From positions 1 to 13,336 of the forward strand of contig CALDIG010000268.1 in assembly GCA_937904375.1 (NCBI GenBank): 13,336 bases of DNA, written 5' to 3'. The notes below the pieces were generated by a model. It was not told the DNA's origin. It saw only the letters and a list, made by a program, of their open reading frames with translations, and did no database searches. Shown in pieces: positions 1 through 5,548 of the stretch (position 1 is its first letter; each line of letters opens with the position of its first letter). The translations under genes were made by a program, and so were the position numbers. Origin of the DNA: an uncultured Prevotellaceae bacterium. Its GTDB lineage: Bacteria > Bacteroidota > Bacteroidia > Bacteroidales > Muribaculaceae.

Positions 1-158
1 TTTCAGCAATTTCTGACTGGAATTATATAGTGGTCAGAATTGAGATTTTTTTATTCAATTCGTGTGATTTATTAGCTCTGTCATTTTTTAAGGTAGCATC
101 TCCATGTTGCCAGAAGTTACCTTTGCAAGTGTGTGGTATAGTGAATAGGGTGTGTTAA

Positions 159-248
159 GTGAGTTTGGTGGTATTGTCCCAAATGACTCAAATAACCCAA
201 ATGAACCAGGAGACTCAAGTGAGTCTGGTGAGTCTGGTGAGTCAATTC
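159..248. repeat. Period-9 degenerate tandem array (10 units)
   Basis: Ten consecutive 9-mers can be laid out without a gap; the last ones are AGTCTGGTG, AGTCTGGTG, AGTCAATTC. The left units have the opposite sense (ACTCAAATA, ACCCAAATG) to the right ones, so the array is a mirror pair meeting at AGACTC-AAGT-GAGTCT (211-226), a 6-bp stem with a 4-base loop. An open frame through it encodes only a three-residue periodicity and is in frame with the amylase, which wrongly extends that gene upstream. The rest of 1-302 shows no gene. A lone TAnnTTTG box at 118-125 has no matching upstream TTG. Confidence 0.8.
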
Positions 249-303
249 GGCATTGTATGGTCAGAATTATTACTCACTAAAAAATGGACGTTTTATTCAA
301 AAC

Positions 304-334
304 TTGCATGTTTCGGATTTTTTTGCGATATTTG
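304..334 (+). promoter_or_regulatory. Putative promoter of the GH13 lipoprotein gene
   Basis: TTG at 304-306, 20 bp, then GATATTTG at 327-334, one mismatch from the Bacteroidetes -7 consensus TAnnTTTG. It would start transcription near 340 and leave a leader of about 30 bases before the ATG at 372. This placement supports the short start of the gene. Confidence 0.5.
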
Positions 335-371
335 CAGCAAATCGTTAATAACATTTCAAAAACACACTATT

Positions 372-1706
372 ATGAGAAAGTTTCTATCTCTGGTTTTTAT
401 TGCTGCATTGATGAGTTCGTGCAGTACAGTAAAGAACCAACAATTAACCAACTACCAGTTACCAGCGACCGACGATGTGGTGATGTACCAGGTCAATCCC
501 CGGGTGTTTGCCCCTAACAAATCGCTGAAGGCCGTGGAGCAGCGTGTTAAGGCAATCCATGACTTGGGCGCTAACGTGATGTGGGTGATGCCCATTTATC
601 CCATCGGCAAGGTGAAAAGCAAGAACTCGCCTTATTCTATTAGCGATTATAAAAAGGTGAATCCTGAGTTCGGCACTATCGCCGACATGAAGTCGCTTGT
701 CAAGACCTGCCATGCCAATGGCATGTCGGTAATCCTCGACTGGGTGGCGAACCACACCGCATGGGACAACGTGTGGATGAAGAACCACAAAGACTGGTAC
801 ACCCAAGATGCCGATGGCAATGTGATATATCCTCCTGGCACCGACTGGACCGATGTCGCCGACCTCAACTACGACAACCCCGAGATGCGCGCCGCGATGA
901 TCGACGCTATGAAGTTCTGGGTTACCGAGGTGGGCGTTGACGGCTTCCGATGCGACGTTGCCGACCAGGTGCCAGCCGACTTCTGGAAAGATGCCATCGG
1001 CCAGTTGCGTAAAGCTGCTGGCGGCCGCAAGATATTGATGCTCGCCGAGGGTGCCAATCCCGACAATTTCACCGTTGGCGGTTTCGACATGAACTATGCG
1101 TGGGGCTTTATGGGCACTCTCGACAAGGTGTTTGTTAAGGGCAACAAAGCCAGCGACTTGATTGATTGCGACAAGAGGGAATATGGCGAGATTCCTAAGG
1201 GGAAAATCAAGCTGCGCTTCACCACCAACCATGATGAGGCGACTAAATACTCCACCGTTCAGCAGTTTGGCAGCGTGGACGGCGCCTTGGCAGCCTTCGT
1301 TGCCACTACATTCCTGCATGGCGGTATGCTCGTCTATGGCTCGCAAGAGGTGGCTTATCCCGAGAAAATCAACTTCTTCAACTATGTGCCGGTAGATTGG
1401 AACTCCAACCCCGACGTGTTTGCCACCTACAAGAAACTCATTGCTATCTACAAGGAAAATCCCGCTATCAGCAAAGGTGACTTGGTGACCTATCCCGACG
1501 ACAACGTGCTCGCTTTTGAGAAAACCGATTCCAAAGATGACTTCCTGATTCTTGTGAACGTGCGCAATTCAAAACAGACGCTGAAAACCCTCCCCACTCA
1601 GTGGCAGAACATGACTGCTCTTGATATGATGACAGGAAGGGAGATAAGGCTAGCACAATCGTTTAATCTAGAACCATTCCAGTATCTAATCTTAGAGAAA
1701 AAGTAG
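372..1706 (+). CDS. GH13 alpha-amylase-family lipoprotein
   Basis: 444-residue glycoside hydrolase of family GH13, expected to cleave or rearrange alpha-glucans such as starch or maltodextrins at the cell envelope. The N-terminus is a lipoprotein signal: MRKF, a hydrophobic stretch, then LMSSC with the lipidated cysteine at 17. The four classic GH13 regions are present: DWVANH (D123-H128), GFRCD (nucleophile D195), the acid E226 in LMLAEG, and NHD (286-288). A short beta domain follows from about 370. I chose the ATG at 372 because it gives the signal peptide and sits just after a promoter; the upstream open frame from 159 runs through a nonamer repeat and is not coding. No SusC/SusD partner lies nearby, so its exact substrate is open. 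It ends at a hairpin shared with the convergent WG gene. Confidence 0.93.
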   Translation: MRKFLSLVFIAALMSSCSTVKNQQLTNYQLPATDDVVMYQVNPRVFAPNKSLKAVEQRVKAIHDLGANVMWVMPIYPIGKVKSKNSPYSISDYKKVNPEFGTIADMKSLVKTCHANGMSVILDWVANHTAWDNVWMKNHKDWYTQDADGNVIYPPGTDWTDVADLNYDNPEMRAAMIDAMKFWVTEVGVDGFRCDVADQVPADFWKDAIGQLRKAAGGRKILMLAEGANPDNFTVGGFDMNYAWGFMGTLDKVFVKGNKASDLIDCDKREYGEIPKGKIKLRFTTNHDEATKYSTVQQFGSVDGALAAFVATTFLHGGMLVYGSQEVAYPEKINFFNYVPVDWNSNPDVFATYKKLIAIYKENPAISKGDLVTYPDDNVLAFEKTDSKDDFLILVNVRNSKQTLKTLPTQWQNMTALDMMTGREIRLAQSFNLEPFQYLILEKK

Positions 1707-1710
1707 AATA

Positions 1711-1747
1711 TTCAAGTCCTGAAGTATTTGCCACTTCAGGACTTGAA
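1711..1747. terminator. Bidirectional hairpin between convergent genes
   Basis: Perfect 15-bp inverted repeat (arms 1711-1725 and 1733-1747) around a 7-base loop, immediately after the amylase stop and about 34 bases beyond the stop of the convergent WG gene. The arms contain TCAAGTCCTGAAGT. There is no long T tract on either side, so intrinsic termination is inferred from the stem and its position. Confidence 0.7.
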
Positions 1748-1780
1748 GTTTAGTATCCCATCTATCCTTTTTGATAGAAA

Positions 1781-2938
1781 CTATTGTGCTGCTATTACAT
1801 GTCCAGTGGTGTCGATAAATCCACTATATCCGTTTCTCCTAACAGCAGCAATCCCTTCAGAAAACTCCGTTACATAATCAAAAATGATGGGTATAACAAC
1901 CTTGCCTTGTTTATCAACAAATCCAAATTTTCCATCTTTTTTCACTGGAAGCAAACCATCATTGAACTTTTTAGCCGCAGCATCATAAATGGGAGGCACG
2001 ATTACATTGCCTTTAGTGTCGATAAAGCCTATTTTATCGTTTTTCCAAAAATATAATGTACCGTCGTTGACATTTCCAATATCCTCATACTGCAGAGGCA
2101 AAATCACGTTTCCCTTGCTGTCGATTAATCCATATTTCTTTTTTAATCCTACTTTGGCTAATCCTTCAGAAAAGTTATAAGCATAGTCATACTTGCATGG
2201 TATAACAATCTTTCCTTCATGGTTTATGTATCCCCATTTATCCTTCATTTCAACGGCAGCGAGGCCTTCAGAGAATTTTTTTGCATCGTCAAACTTCTTT
2301 GGAATAACGACCTTACCAGTTTTGTCAATGTAACCATACTTACGATTTAAAAGATTTTGGGAACTAGCTACTGGCGCTAAATATTCATTGAACGCTATTA
2401 CATTGAAGCTTATCTCAGGAGAAAAATATGCACTTCTTTTTTGAAGGTCGAAAATTCCAAAATTGTCATTTGATTCAACAATAGCTACATCACCATCCGA
2501 CCACATATATACATTATCATTTTCTATGGGAACTATCACTTCCCCTTTTTTATCTATCAATCCCCATCTACCAGAAATGCACACTGGAGCATATCCATTA
2601 TTAAATGATAATGCTTTATCATAAATGTTGTCGATAACCATATAGCCTTCTTTGTTAACATATCCCCATTTGCCATCAGTCTTTACCGCTGCAAGTCCTT
2701 CGGAAAAAACCTTGAAATCTTCAAAACCTCTGATACAAATAAAGTTAACATTTTTATTAACAAGAATCCAGAAACCATCACTCTTGACTCCAGCTACACC
2801 ATCTTTGAAAATAGTACACTCGTCAAAATAAAGATTAGAATCATAATATGACTCATCTAGAACTTGACCTTGAATATTCGTTTGAACAAGAACAAACAAA
2901 GCAAAAAAAACTGTGAAAAATTTTGTTTTGATTTTCAT
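1781..2938 (-). CDS. Secreted WG-repeat protein
   Basis: 385 residues. A signal peptide (lysine-rich start, hydrophobic 7-19, probable cleavage around residue 24) is followed almost entirely by WG-type beta repeats of about 34 residues. Each has the pattern 'F.EGLA.V....KWGYI...GK.VIP..YD'. Repeat centres are visible at W91-G92, W125-G126, Y201-G202, W235-G236, Y269-G270, I303-G304 and F338-G339, with degenerate copies around F160-G161 and Y371. Such proteins are common in Bacteroidetes and mostly lack a known function; a periplasmic or surface binding role is likely. The start at 2938 gives the signal peptide. A longer open frame to 3088 reads through the octamer array upstream and gives an artificial Ser/Cys/Leu/Phe-rich leader. 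The fourth and fifth repeats have drifted from the consensus. Confidence 0.88.
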   Translation of the reverse strand: MKIKTKFFTVFFALFVLVQTNIQGQVLDESYYDSNLYFDECTIFKDGVAGVKSDGFWILVNKNVNFICIRGFEDFKVFSEGLAAVKTDGKWGYVNKEGYMVIDNIYDKALSFNNGYAPVCISGRWGLIDKKGEVIVPIENDNVYMWSDGDVAIVESNDNFGIFDLQKRSAYFSPEISFNVIAFNEYLAPVASSQNLLNRKYGYIDKTGKVVIPKKFDDAKKFSEGLAAVEMKDKWGYINHEGKIVIPCKYDYAYNFSEGLAKVGLKKKYGLIDSKGNVILPLQYEDIGNVNDGTLYFWKNDKIGFIDTKGNVIVPPIYDAAAKKFNDGLLPVKKDGKFGFVDKQGKVVIPIIFDYVTEFSEGIAAVRRNGYSGFIDTTGHVIAAQ

Positions 2939-2955
2939 TTTTTTGTGTTTTAAGT

Positions 2956-2984
2956 TAAATTTATAGTGAATAAAAAGTGAACAA
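2956..2984 (-). promoter_or_regulatory. Possible promoter of the WG-repeat gene
   Basis: On the minus strand TAAATTTA (2956-2963) matches TAnnTTTG except for the last base. A TTG lies 18 bp upstream (CAA at 2982-2984 on the plus strand). That TTG is part of the first unit of the octamer array, so the array would contribute the upstream promoter element. The start site would fall about 10-15 bases before the ATG at 2938. Confidence 0.35.
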
Positions 2985-3100
2985 GAAAACAAGAAAACAA
3001 GAAAACAAGAAGACAAGAAAACAAGAAGACAAGAAAACAAGAGGACAAGAAGACAAGAAGACAAGAAAACAAGAGGACAAGAAGACAAGAGGACAAGACA
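2981..3100. repeat. Octamer tandem array ACAAGAAR, 15 units
   Basis: Fifteen head-to-tail 8-mers with no indel: ACAAG is invariant and the last three bases vary between AAA, AAG, AGG and finally ACA. The variants are interspersed rather than graded. This is a fixed-period, replication-slippage-like array and has none of the spacers a CRISPR would need. It abuts the promoter region of the WG-repeat gene. Confidence 0.93.
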
Positions 3101-3266
3101 ATAATGTTAAGTTTTAAGTAACTGCGCAACTGATAATTGAAAACTTACAAAGTAGTTTCTAATCGTTTCTAGTCGTTTGACACTACACTTGAGGACTTGA
3201 GGACAAGAATTGCCCGACTTTTGACTTCTTAACTATTTTCGCTATCCAACAGACGATTCCATACAT

Positions 3267-3540
3267 AAAAAATAATAGCGTGGAGACTCGTTCTGTTTAT
3301 TGATTCTGAGGCATCGGCAAACGCCCACATTGTAACAAACAGCCCACCCCCACGCATTGCCGATATATCGACCCCTCCTGCGGGGTGGATACAGGCACGC
3401 GAAAGGCATTTTTTGACTGCTTAATCCTACAATGTGAAATTTTTGCCGAATTTTCAGAATCAGGATAAGCAAAAAACGCTTTCAAACATGTAAACTATCA
3501 GCCAAGTTGCCACCGCCTCTGCGGTGAAAGCTGAAAGTTT
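3267..3540 (-). ncRNA. Candidate structured non-coding RNA (6S-like or Bacteroidales-1-like?)
   Basis: About 274 nt on the minus strand, beginning right after a consensus promoter and ending in a U tract (A6 at 3267-3272 on the plus strand). Visible structure from the 5' end: a hairpin at 3492-3540 with stems AAACT/AGTTT, TCAGC/GCTGA and CACCGC/GCGGTG; a long rod pairing 3401-3427 with 3463-3483 (GAAAG/CTTTC, T6/A6, GCTTA/TAAGC, TCC/GGA); a small hairpin ACCCC/GGGGT (3371-3386); and a 3' stem GCGTGG/CCACGC (3278-3283, 3350-3355) enclosing CTGTTTGTT/AATAAACAG. The last helix needs a G-U pair that exists only if the minus strand is transcribed. Open frames across it are shadows. The class is not identified: a rod-like RNA with its own promoter fits 6S RNA or the Bacteroidales-1 motif, but I cannot confirm this. 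Confidence 0.68.
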
Positions 3541-3545
3541 GGTTG

Positions 3546-3576
3546 CAAAGATAGTGATAATTTTCTAAACAGCAAA
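3546..3576 (-). promoter_or_regulatory. Consensus promoter of the minus-strand RNA
   Basis: On the minus strand TTTG (3573-3576), a 19-bp gap, then TATCTTTG (3546-3553), a perfect TAnnTTTG. The predicted start near 3540 coincides with the base of the first hairpin. The only sensible product is the structured RNA, since no convincing protein frame follows. Confidence 0.8.
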
Positions 3577-3613
3577 GGAGAGAGGAGTAATAATTATTGC
3601 CGTTAATAATATT

Positions 3614-3658
3614 GGGAATAATAGGGCTAATGGGACTAATGAGACTAATTGGGCTGAT
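3614..3658. repeat. Period-9 array, five units around GGGACTAAT
   Basis: Five consecutive 9-mers: GGGAATAAT, AGGGCTAAT, GGGACTAAT, GAGACTAAT, TGGGCTGAT. It sits between the two divergent promoters at 3546-3576 and 3746-3776. The rest of 3577-3745 shows no gene; a 98-codon minus-strand frame there is repeat-driven and unconvincing. Confidence 0.7.
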
Positions 3659-3745
3659 AGAACCGCTAATTCTCTGAAAGCAAAATGCTTGTGTTTAAAA
3701 TTGAGCCTCATGCCACAAATAATTGTCAAAAAAGCCATAAAAAAC

Positions 3746-3776
3746 TTGTGTAATCCACAGAGTTTTACTACCTTTG
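3746..3776 (+). promoter_or_regulatory. Promoter of the rpsF-rpsR-rplI operon
   Basis: TTG at 3746-3748, 20 bp, then TACCTTTG at 3769-3776, an exact Bacteroidetes -33/-7 pair. Transcription would begin near 3783, leaving an untranslated leader of about 170 bases before rpsF. Confidence 0.8.
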
Positions 3777-3780
3777 CACC

Positions 3781-3953
3781 GCTTTTTGCAAAAAGCTTAC
3801 TGATGAAGCTCACAAGCTGACAAGGAACAAGCTGACAAGACAATGGTAGTTGTCGAAGCATTACACTTGTCTCGTTAGCTTGTCAGCTCGTCAACTAGTC
3901 AGCTTTTTTCGAAAAGCACACACATTTTATTAATTTCTTATTTAAAAATTTTT
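3781..3953 (+). promoter_or_regulatory. Structured leader of the ribosomal-protein operon
   Basis: The leader opens with a 16-bp perfect palindrome GCTTTTTGCAAAAAGC (3781-3796) at the predicted start site. It then has octamer-like units CTCACAAG, CTGACAAG and again CTGACAAG (3809-3839), mirrored by five octamers such as GTTAGCTT and GTCAGCTC (3866-3905). AGCTGACAAG (3830-3839) can pair with CTTGTCAGCT (3879-3888). A last hairpin GCTTTT-TTCG-AAAAGC (3902-3917) has a UUCG loop. The leader is unusually long for a Bacteroidales gene, so attenuation or ribosomal-protein feedback is possible. I do not see the CCG-bulge hairpin described for S6:S18 leaders. Confidence 0.5.
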
Positions 3954-4367
3954 ATGTACAACTACGAAACCGTTTTCATTTTAACTCCCGTTTTGTCTGA
4001 CCCTCAGATGAAGGAAGCGGTAGAGAAGTTCAAGACTGTGCTCACCGACAACGGTGCCACAATCGAGAATGAAGAGCTGTGGGGAATGCGCAAGCTCGCT
4101 TATCCCATCCAGAAGAAATCTACCGGATTTTATGCGTTCCTTGAGTTCGCTGGTGAACCAACTATCGTAAGCAAGCTCGAGACTGCCTATCGTCGCGACG
4201 AGAAGGTGCTCCGTTTCTTGACTTTCCGTCAGGACAAGTTCGCTCACGAGTATGCACTGAAGAGAAGAAGCTTGAAGAAGAATGCTCCCAAGGCCGAAGA
4301 GGCTCCCGCCGAGGAACCCGCTGCCGAAGCACCTCAAGCCGAAGTTAACGAAGTAACTAACGAATAA
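3954..4367 (+). CDS. rpsF: 30S ribosomal protein S6 (bS6) with acidic tail
   Basis: 137 residues. The ferredoxin-like S6 core covers about 1-108: MYNYETVFIL at the start, GMRKLAYPI at 44-52 and YRRDEKVLRFLTF at 79-91. S6 binds 16S rRNA in the small-subunit platform as a pair with S18. Residues 111-137 form an Ala/Glu/Pro-rich acidic tail that is longer than in a minimal S6 and resembles the tail on L9 two genes downstream. It is the first gene of the operon, preceded by a consensus promoter and a long leader, with no Shine-Dalgarno site before ATG 3954 (A/T-rich instead, as usual in the phylum). No ssb gene lies between rpsF and rpsR, unlike many other bacteria. Its stop is followed by the rpsR ribosome-binding site. 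Confidence 0.97.
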   Translation: MYNYETVFILTPVLSDPQMKEAVEKFKTVLTDNGATIENEELWGMRKLAYPIQKKSTGFYAFLEFAGEPTIVSKLETAYRRDEKVLRFLTFRQDKFAHEYALKRRSLKKNAPKAEEAPAEEPAAEAPQAEVNEVTNE

Positions 4368-4370
4368 TGC

Positions 4371-4377
4371 AAGGAGG
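4371..4377 (+). promoter_or_regulatory. Strong Shine-Dalgarno site of rpsR
   Basis: AAGGAGG, seven bases complementary to the canonical 16S 3' end, with 10 bases between it and ATG 4388. It decides the rpsR start: an in-frame ATG at 4367 lies upstream of this site and would add seven non-conserved residues. Such sites are rare in Bacteroidetes. Confidence 0.85.
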
Positions 4378-4387
4378 AAACATAACT

Positions 4388-4657
4388 ATGGCACAAGCTC
4401 AATCTGAAATCCGCTATCTCACCCCACTGAGTGTAGATACCAAGAAGAAGAAATATTGCCGTTTCAAGAGAAGTGGCATTAAGTACATCGACTACAAGGA
4501 CCCCGAGTTCTTGAAGAAGTTCCTCAACGAGCAAGGTAAAATCTTGCCTCGCCGCATCACTGGCACATCGCTCAAGTTCCAACGCCGCGTTGCCCGCGCC
4601 ATCAAGCGCGCACGCCACTTGGCATTACTGCCCTACGTAACCGATTTGATGAAATAA
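4388..4657 (+). CDS. rpsR: 30S ribosomal protein S18 (bS18)
   Basis: 89 residues, normal length. The S18 signature is present: KKKYCRFKRSGIKYIDYKD (20-38), FLKKFLNEQGKILPRRITGT (41-60) and KFQRRVARAIKRARHLALLPY (63-83). S18 pairs with S6 on the platform of the small subunit. In Bacteroidetes ribosomes S6, S18 and S21 are reported to form the pocket that hides the 16S anti-Shine-Dalgarno tail (known for the phylum, not shown here). The start at 4388 follows the AAGGAGG site and gives the usual short N-terminus; the longer frame from 4367 overlaps the rpsF stop. It lies between rpsF and rplI, with 23 bases to rplI. Confidence 0.97.
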   Translation: MAQAQSEIRYLTPLSVDTKKKKYCRFKRSGIKYIDYKDPEFLKKFLNEQGKILPRRITGTSLKFQRRVARAIKRARHLALLPYVTDLMK

Positions 4658-4666
4658 TTTAAAACT

Positions 4667-4672
4667 GGAGGT
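4667..4672 (+). promoter_or_regulatory. Shine-Dalgarno site of rplI
   Basis: GGAGGT ending 8 bases before ATG 4681. It is the second clear Shine-Dalgarno site in the operon; rpsF, kdsB, the M16 gene and the U32 gene have none. Confidence 0.75.
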
Positions 4673-4680
4673 AACACACT

Positions 4681-5274
4681 ATGAAGATTATATTGAAAGA
4701 AGACGTTATGAACCTTGGCTACAAGGACGACGTTGTTGAAGTAAAGAACGGCTACGCCCGCAACTATCTTATCCCAACCGGCAAAGCCATCATGGCATCG
4801 CCTTCAGCTTTAAAAGTGCTCGCCGAGAACCTGCGCCAGCGCGCCCACAAGATCGCCAAGATCAAGGGTGACGCCGAGGCTATCGCCGAGTCGATGAAGG
4901 GCATCGCTCTCACCATCAGCGCTAAGACCGACAACTTTGGCACTATCTACGGCTCAGTAGGCAGCAACCAGATTGCTGAGGAGCTCGCTAAGCTCGGCCA
5001 CGAGGTTGATCGCAAGATCATCAAGGTTGACAATGTTAAGGAACTTGGCAAATACACTGCCACCATTCTTCTGCACAAGGAAGTTTCTGTTGAGATTCCT
5101 TTCGAGGTAATTTCTGAGAACGCTCCCAAGCAGGAGGCTCCTGTAGTTGAAGAGGCTCCCGCCGTTGAGGAAGCACCAGCCATTGAGGAAGCACCAGCCG
5201 TTGAGGAAGCTCCTGTAGCAGAGGAAGCTCCTGTAGAGGAAGCTCCAGCAGAGGAAGCTCCAGCAGCTGAGTAA
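4681..5274 (+). CDS. rplI: 50S ribosomal protein L9 (bL9) with repetitive acidic tail
   Basis: 197 residues against about 148 for a typical L9. The N-terminal domain (MKIILKEDVMNLGYKDDVVEV, GYARNYLIP at 24-32) binds 23S rRNA; a helical linker (about 42-74) leads to the C-terminal domain (about 75-146, with NFGTIYGSVGSNQIAEEL at 85-102). L9 projects from the L1 side of the large subunit and helps keep the reading frame. Residues 148-197 are an added tail built from five-residue VEEAP/AIEEAP-type repeats. The DNA of this tail repeats in 12-18-base steps, so its length probably varies by slippage. It is the last gene of the operon; a terminator follows at 5400-5435. Confidence 0.96.
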   Translation: MKIILKEDVMNLGYKDDVVEVKNGYARNYLIPTGKAIMASPSALKVLAENLRQRAHKIAKIKGDAEAIAESMKGIALTISAKTDNFGTIYGSVGSNQIAEELAKLGHEVDRKIIKVDNVKELGKYTATILLHKEVSVEIPFEVISENAPKQEAPVVEEAPAVEEAPAIEEAPAVEEAPVAEEAPVEEAPAEEAPAAE

Positions 5275-5336
5275 GAACAGTTGCGCTTCGCGCAGGTTAG
5301 AGTTTAGAGTTTAGGGTTTAGAGGTTTTGTGATTCA

Positions 5337-5371
5337 ACTATGAACTGTGAACTATGAACTATTAACTGAAA
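5337..5371. repeat. Period-7 array, five units around ACTATGA
   Basis: Five consecutive 7-mers: ACTATGA, ACTGTGA, ACTATGA, ACTATTA, ACTGAAA. It lies between the left TTTAGAG arm and the terminator. No open frame of interest uses it. Confidence 0.75.
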
Positions 5372-5399
5372 ACTCTATCTCACTACTGCTCAAAATATT

Positions 5400-5435
5400 A
5401 CTGACCGCATCATTTAGCGTGATGCGGTCAGTTTT
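5400..5435 (+). terminator. Intrinsic terminator of the rpsF-rpsR-rplI operon
   Basis: Perfect 13-bp stem (ACTGACCGCATCA at 5400-5412, TGATGCGGTCAGT at 5420-5432) with a 7-base loop and a short T tract (5432-5435), 126 bases after the rplI stop. It is one of the two best intrinsic terminators in the window. Confidence 0.9.
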
Positions 5436-5467
5436 GCTCTCTAAACACTAAACCCTAACCTCTAAAC

Positions 5468-5497
5468 TTCAAGTTTATAAAGCTTTATAAACTTGAA
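5468..5497. repeat. 30-bp perfect palindrome upstream of kdsB
   Basis: Two 15-base arms meet without a loop at 5482/5483; the half-site is TTCAAGTTTATAAAG. It ends two bases before the kdsB -33 element, so it could be an operator or a structure-forming element. A 14-base copy of the half-site recurs at 9932-9945 without its partner, which points to a repeat family more than to a kdsB-specific operator. Confidence 0.85.
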
Positions 5498-5498
5498 T

Positions 5499-5529
5499 TT
5501 GTGAATATCGAAGATAATTTGTAATTTTG
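5499..5529 (+). promoter_or_regulatory. Promoter of kdsB and the M16 gene
   Basis: TTG at 5499-5501, 20 bp, then TAATTTTG at 5522-5529, an exact TAnnTTTG. The expected start is near 5536, only about 13 bases before the kdsB ATG. Confidence 0.75.
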
Positions 5530-5548
5530 CGTCAAATATCAAACGACT

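Larger units (their letters stand above)
5296..5466. repeat. Mirrored heptamer arrays flanking the rplI terminator
   Basis: Left arm 5296-5323 is four 7-mers (GTTAGAG, TTTAGAG, TTTAGGG, TTTAGAG). Right arm 5439-5466 is four 7-mers of opposite sense (CTCTAAA, CACTAAA, CCCTAAC, CTCTAAA). Together they could form an imperfect outer stem around the terminator hairpin at 5400-5435. A third heptamer array with a different unit lies inside. Confidence 0.8.

Noticed and set aside
118..125. TACCTTTG as the amylase promoter
   Set aside because: A perfect -7 box, but the nearest TTG is only 8 bases upstream, so the -33 element is missing; the 304-334 pair fits spacing better.
159..371. N-terminal 71-residue extension of the amylase frame
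   Set aside because: It reads through a nonamer repeat and would bury the lipoprotein signal peptide; the promoter at 304-334 also lies inside it.
2939..3088. N-terminal 50-residue extension of the WG-repeat frame
   Set aside because: It is a translation of the ACAAGAAR octamer array and puts a Cys/Leu/Phe-rich stretch before a good signal peptide.
2981..3100. CRISPR array
   Set aside because: The units are contiguous 8-mers with no spacers and there are no cas genes; the same holds for 7678-7757.
3242..3485. Overlapping minus-strand frames of 62-76 codons
   Set aside because: They lie on the structured RNA, in two frames at once, with no start or family support.
3565..3861. 98-codon minus-strand frame
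   Set aside because: It is open because of repeat sequence and would be transcribed against the rpsF promoter and leader; no recognisable domain.
3781..3953. Known S6:S18 leader motif
   Set aside because: I could not find the bulged hairpin with CCG that defines it; only mirrored repeats and simple hairpins are visible.
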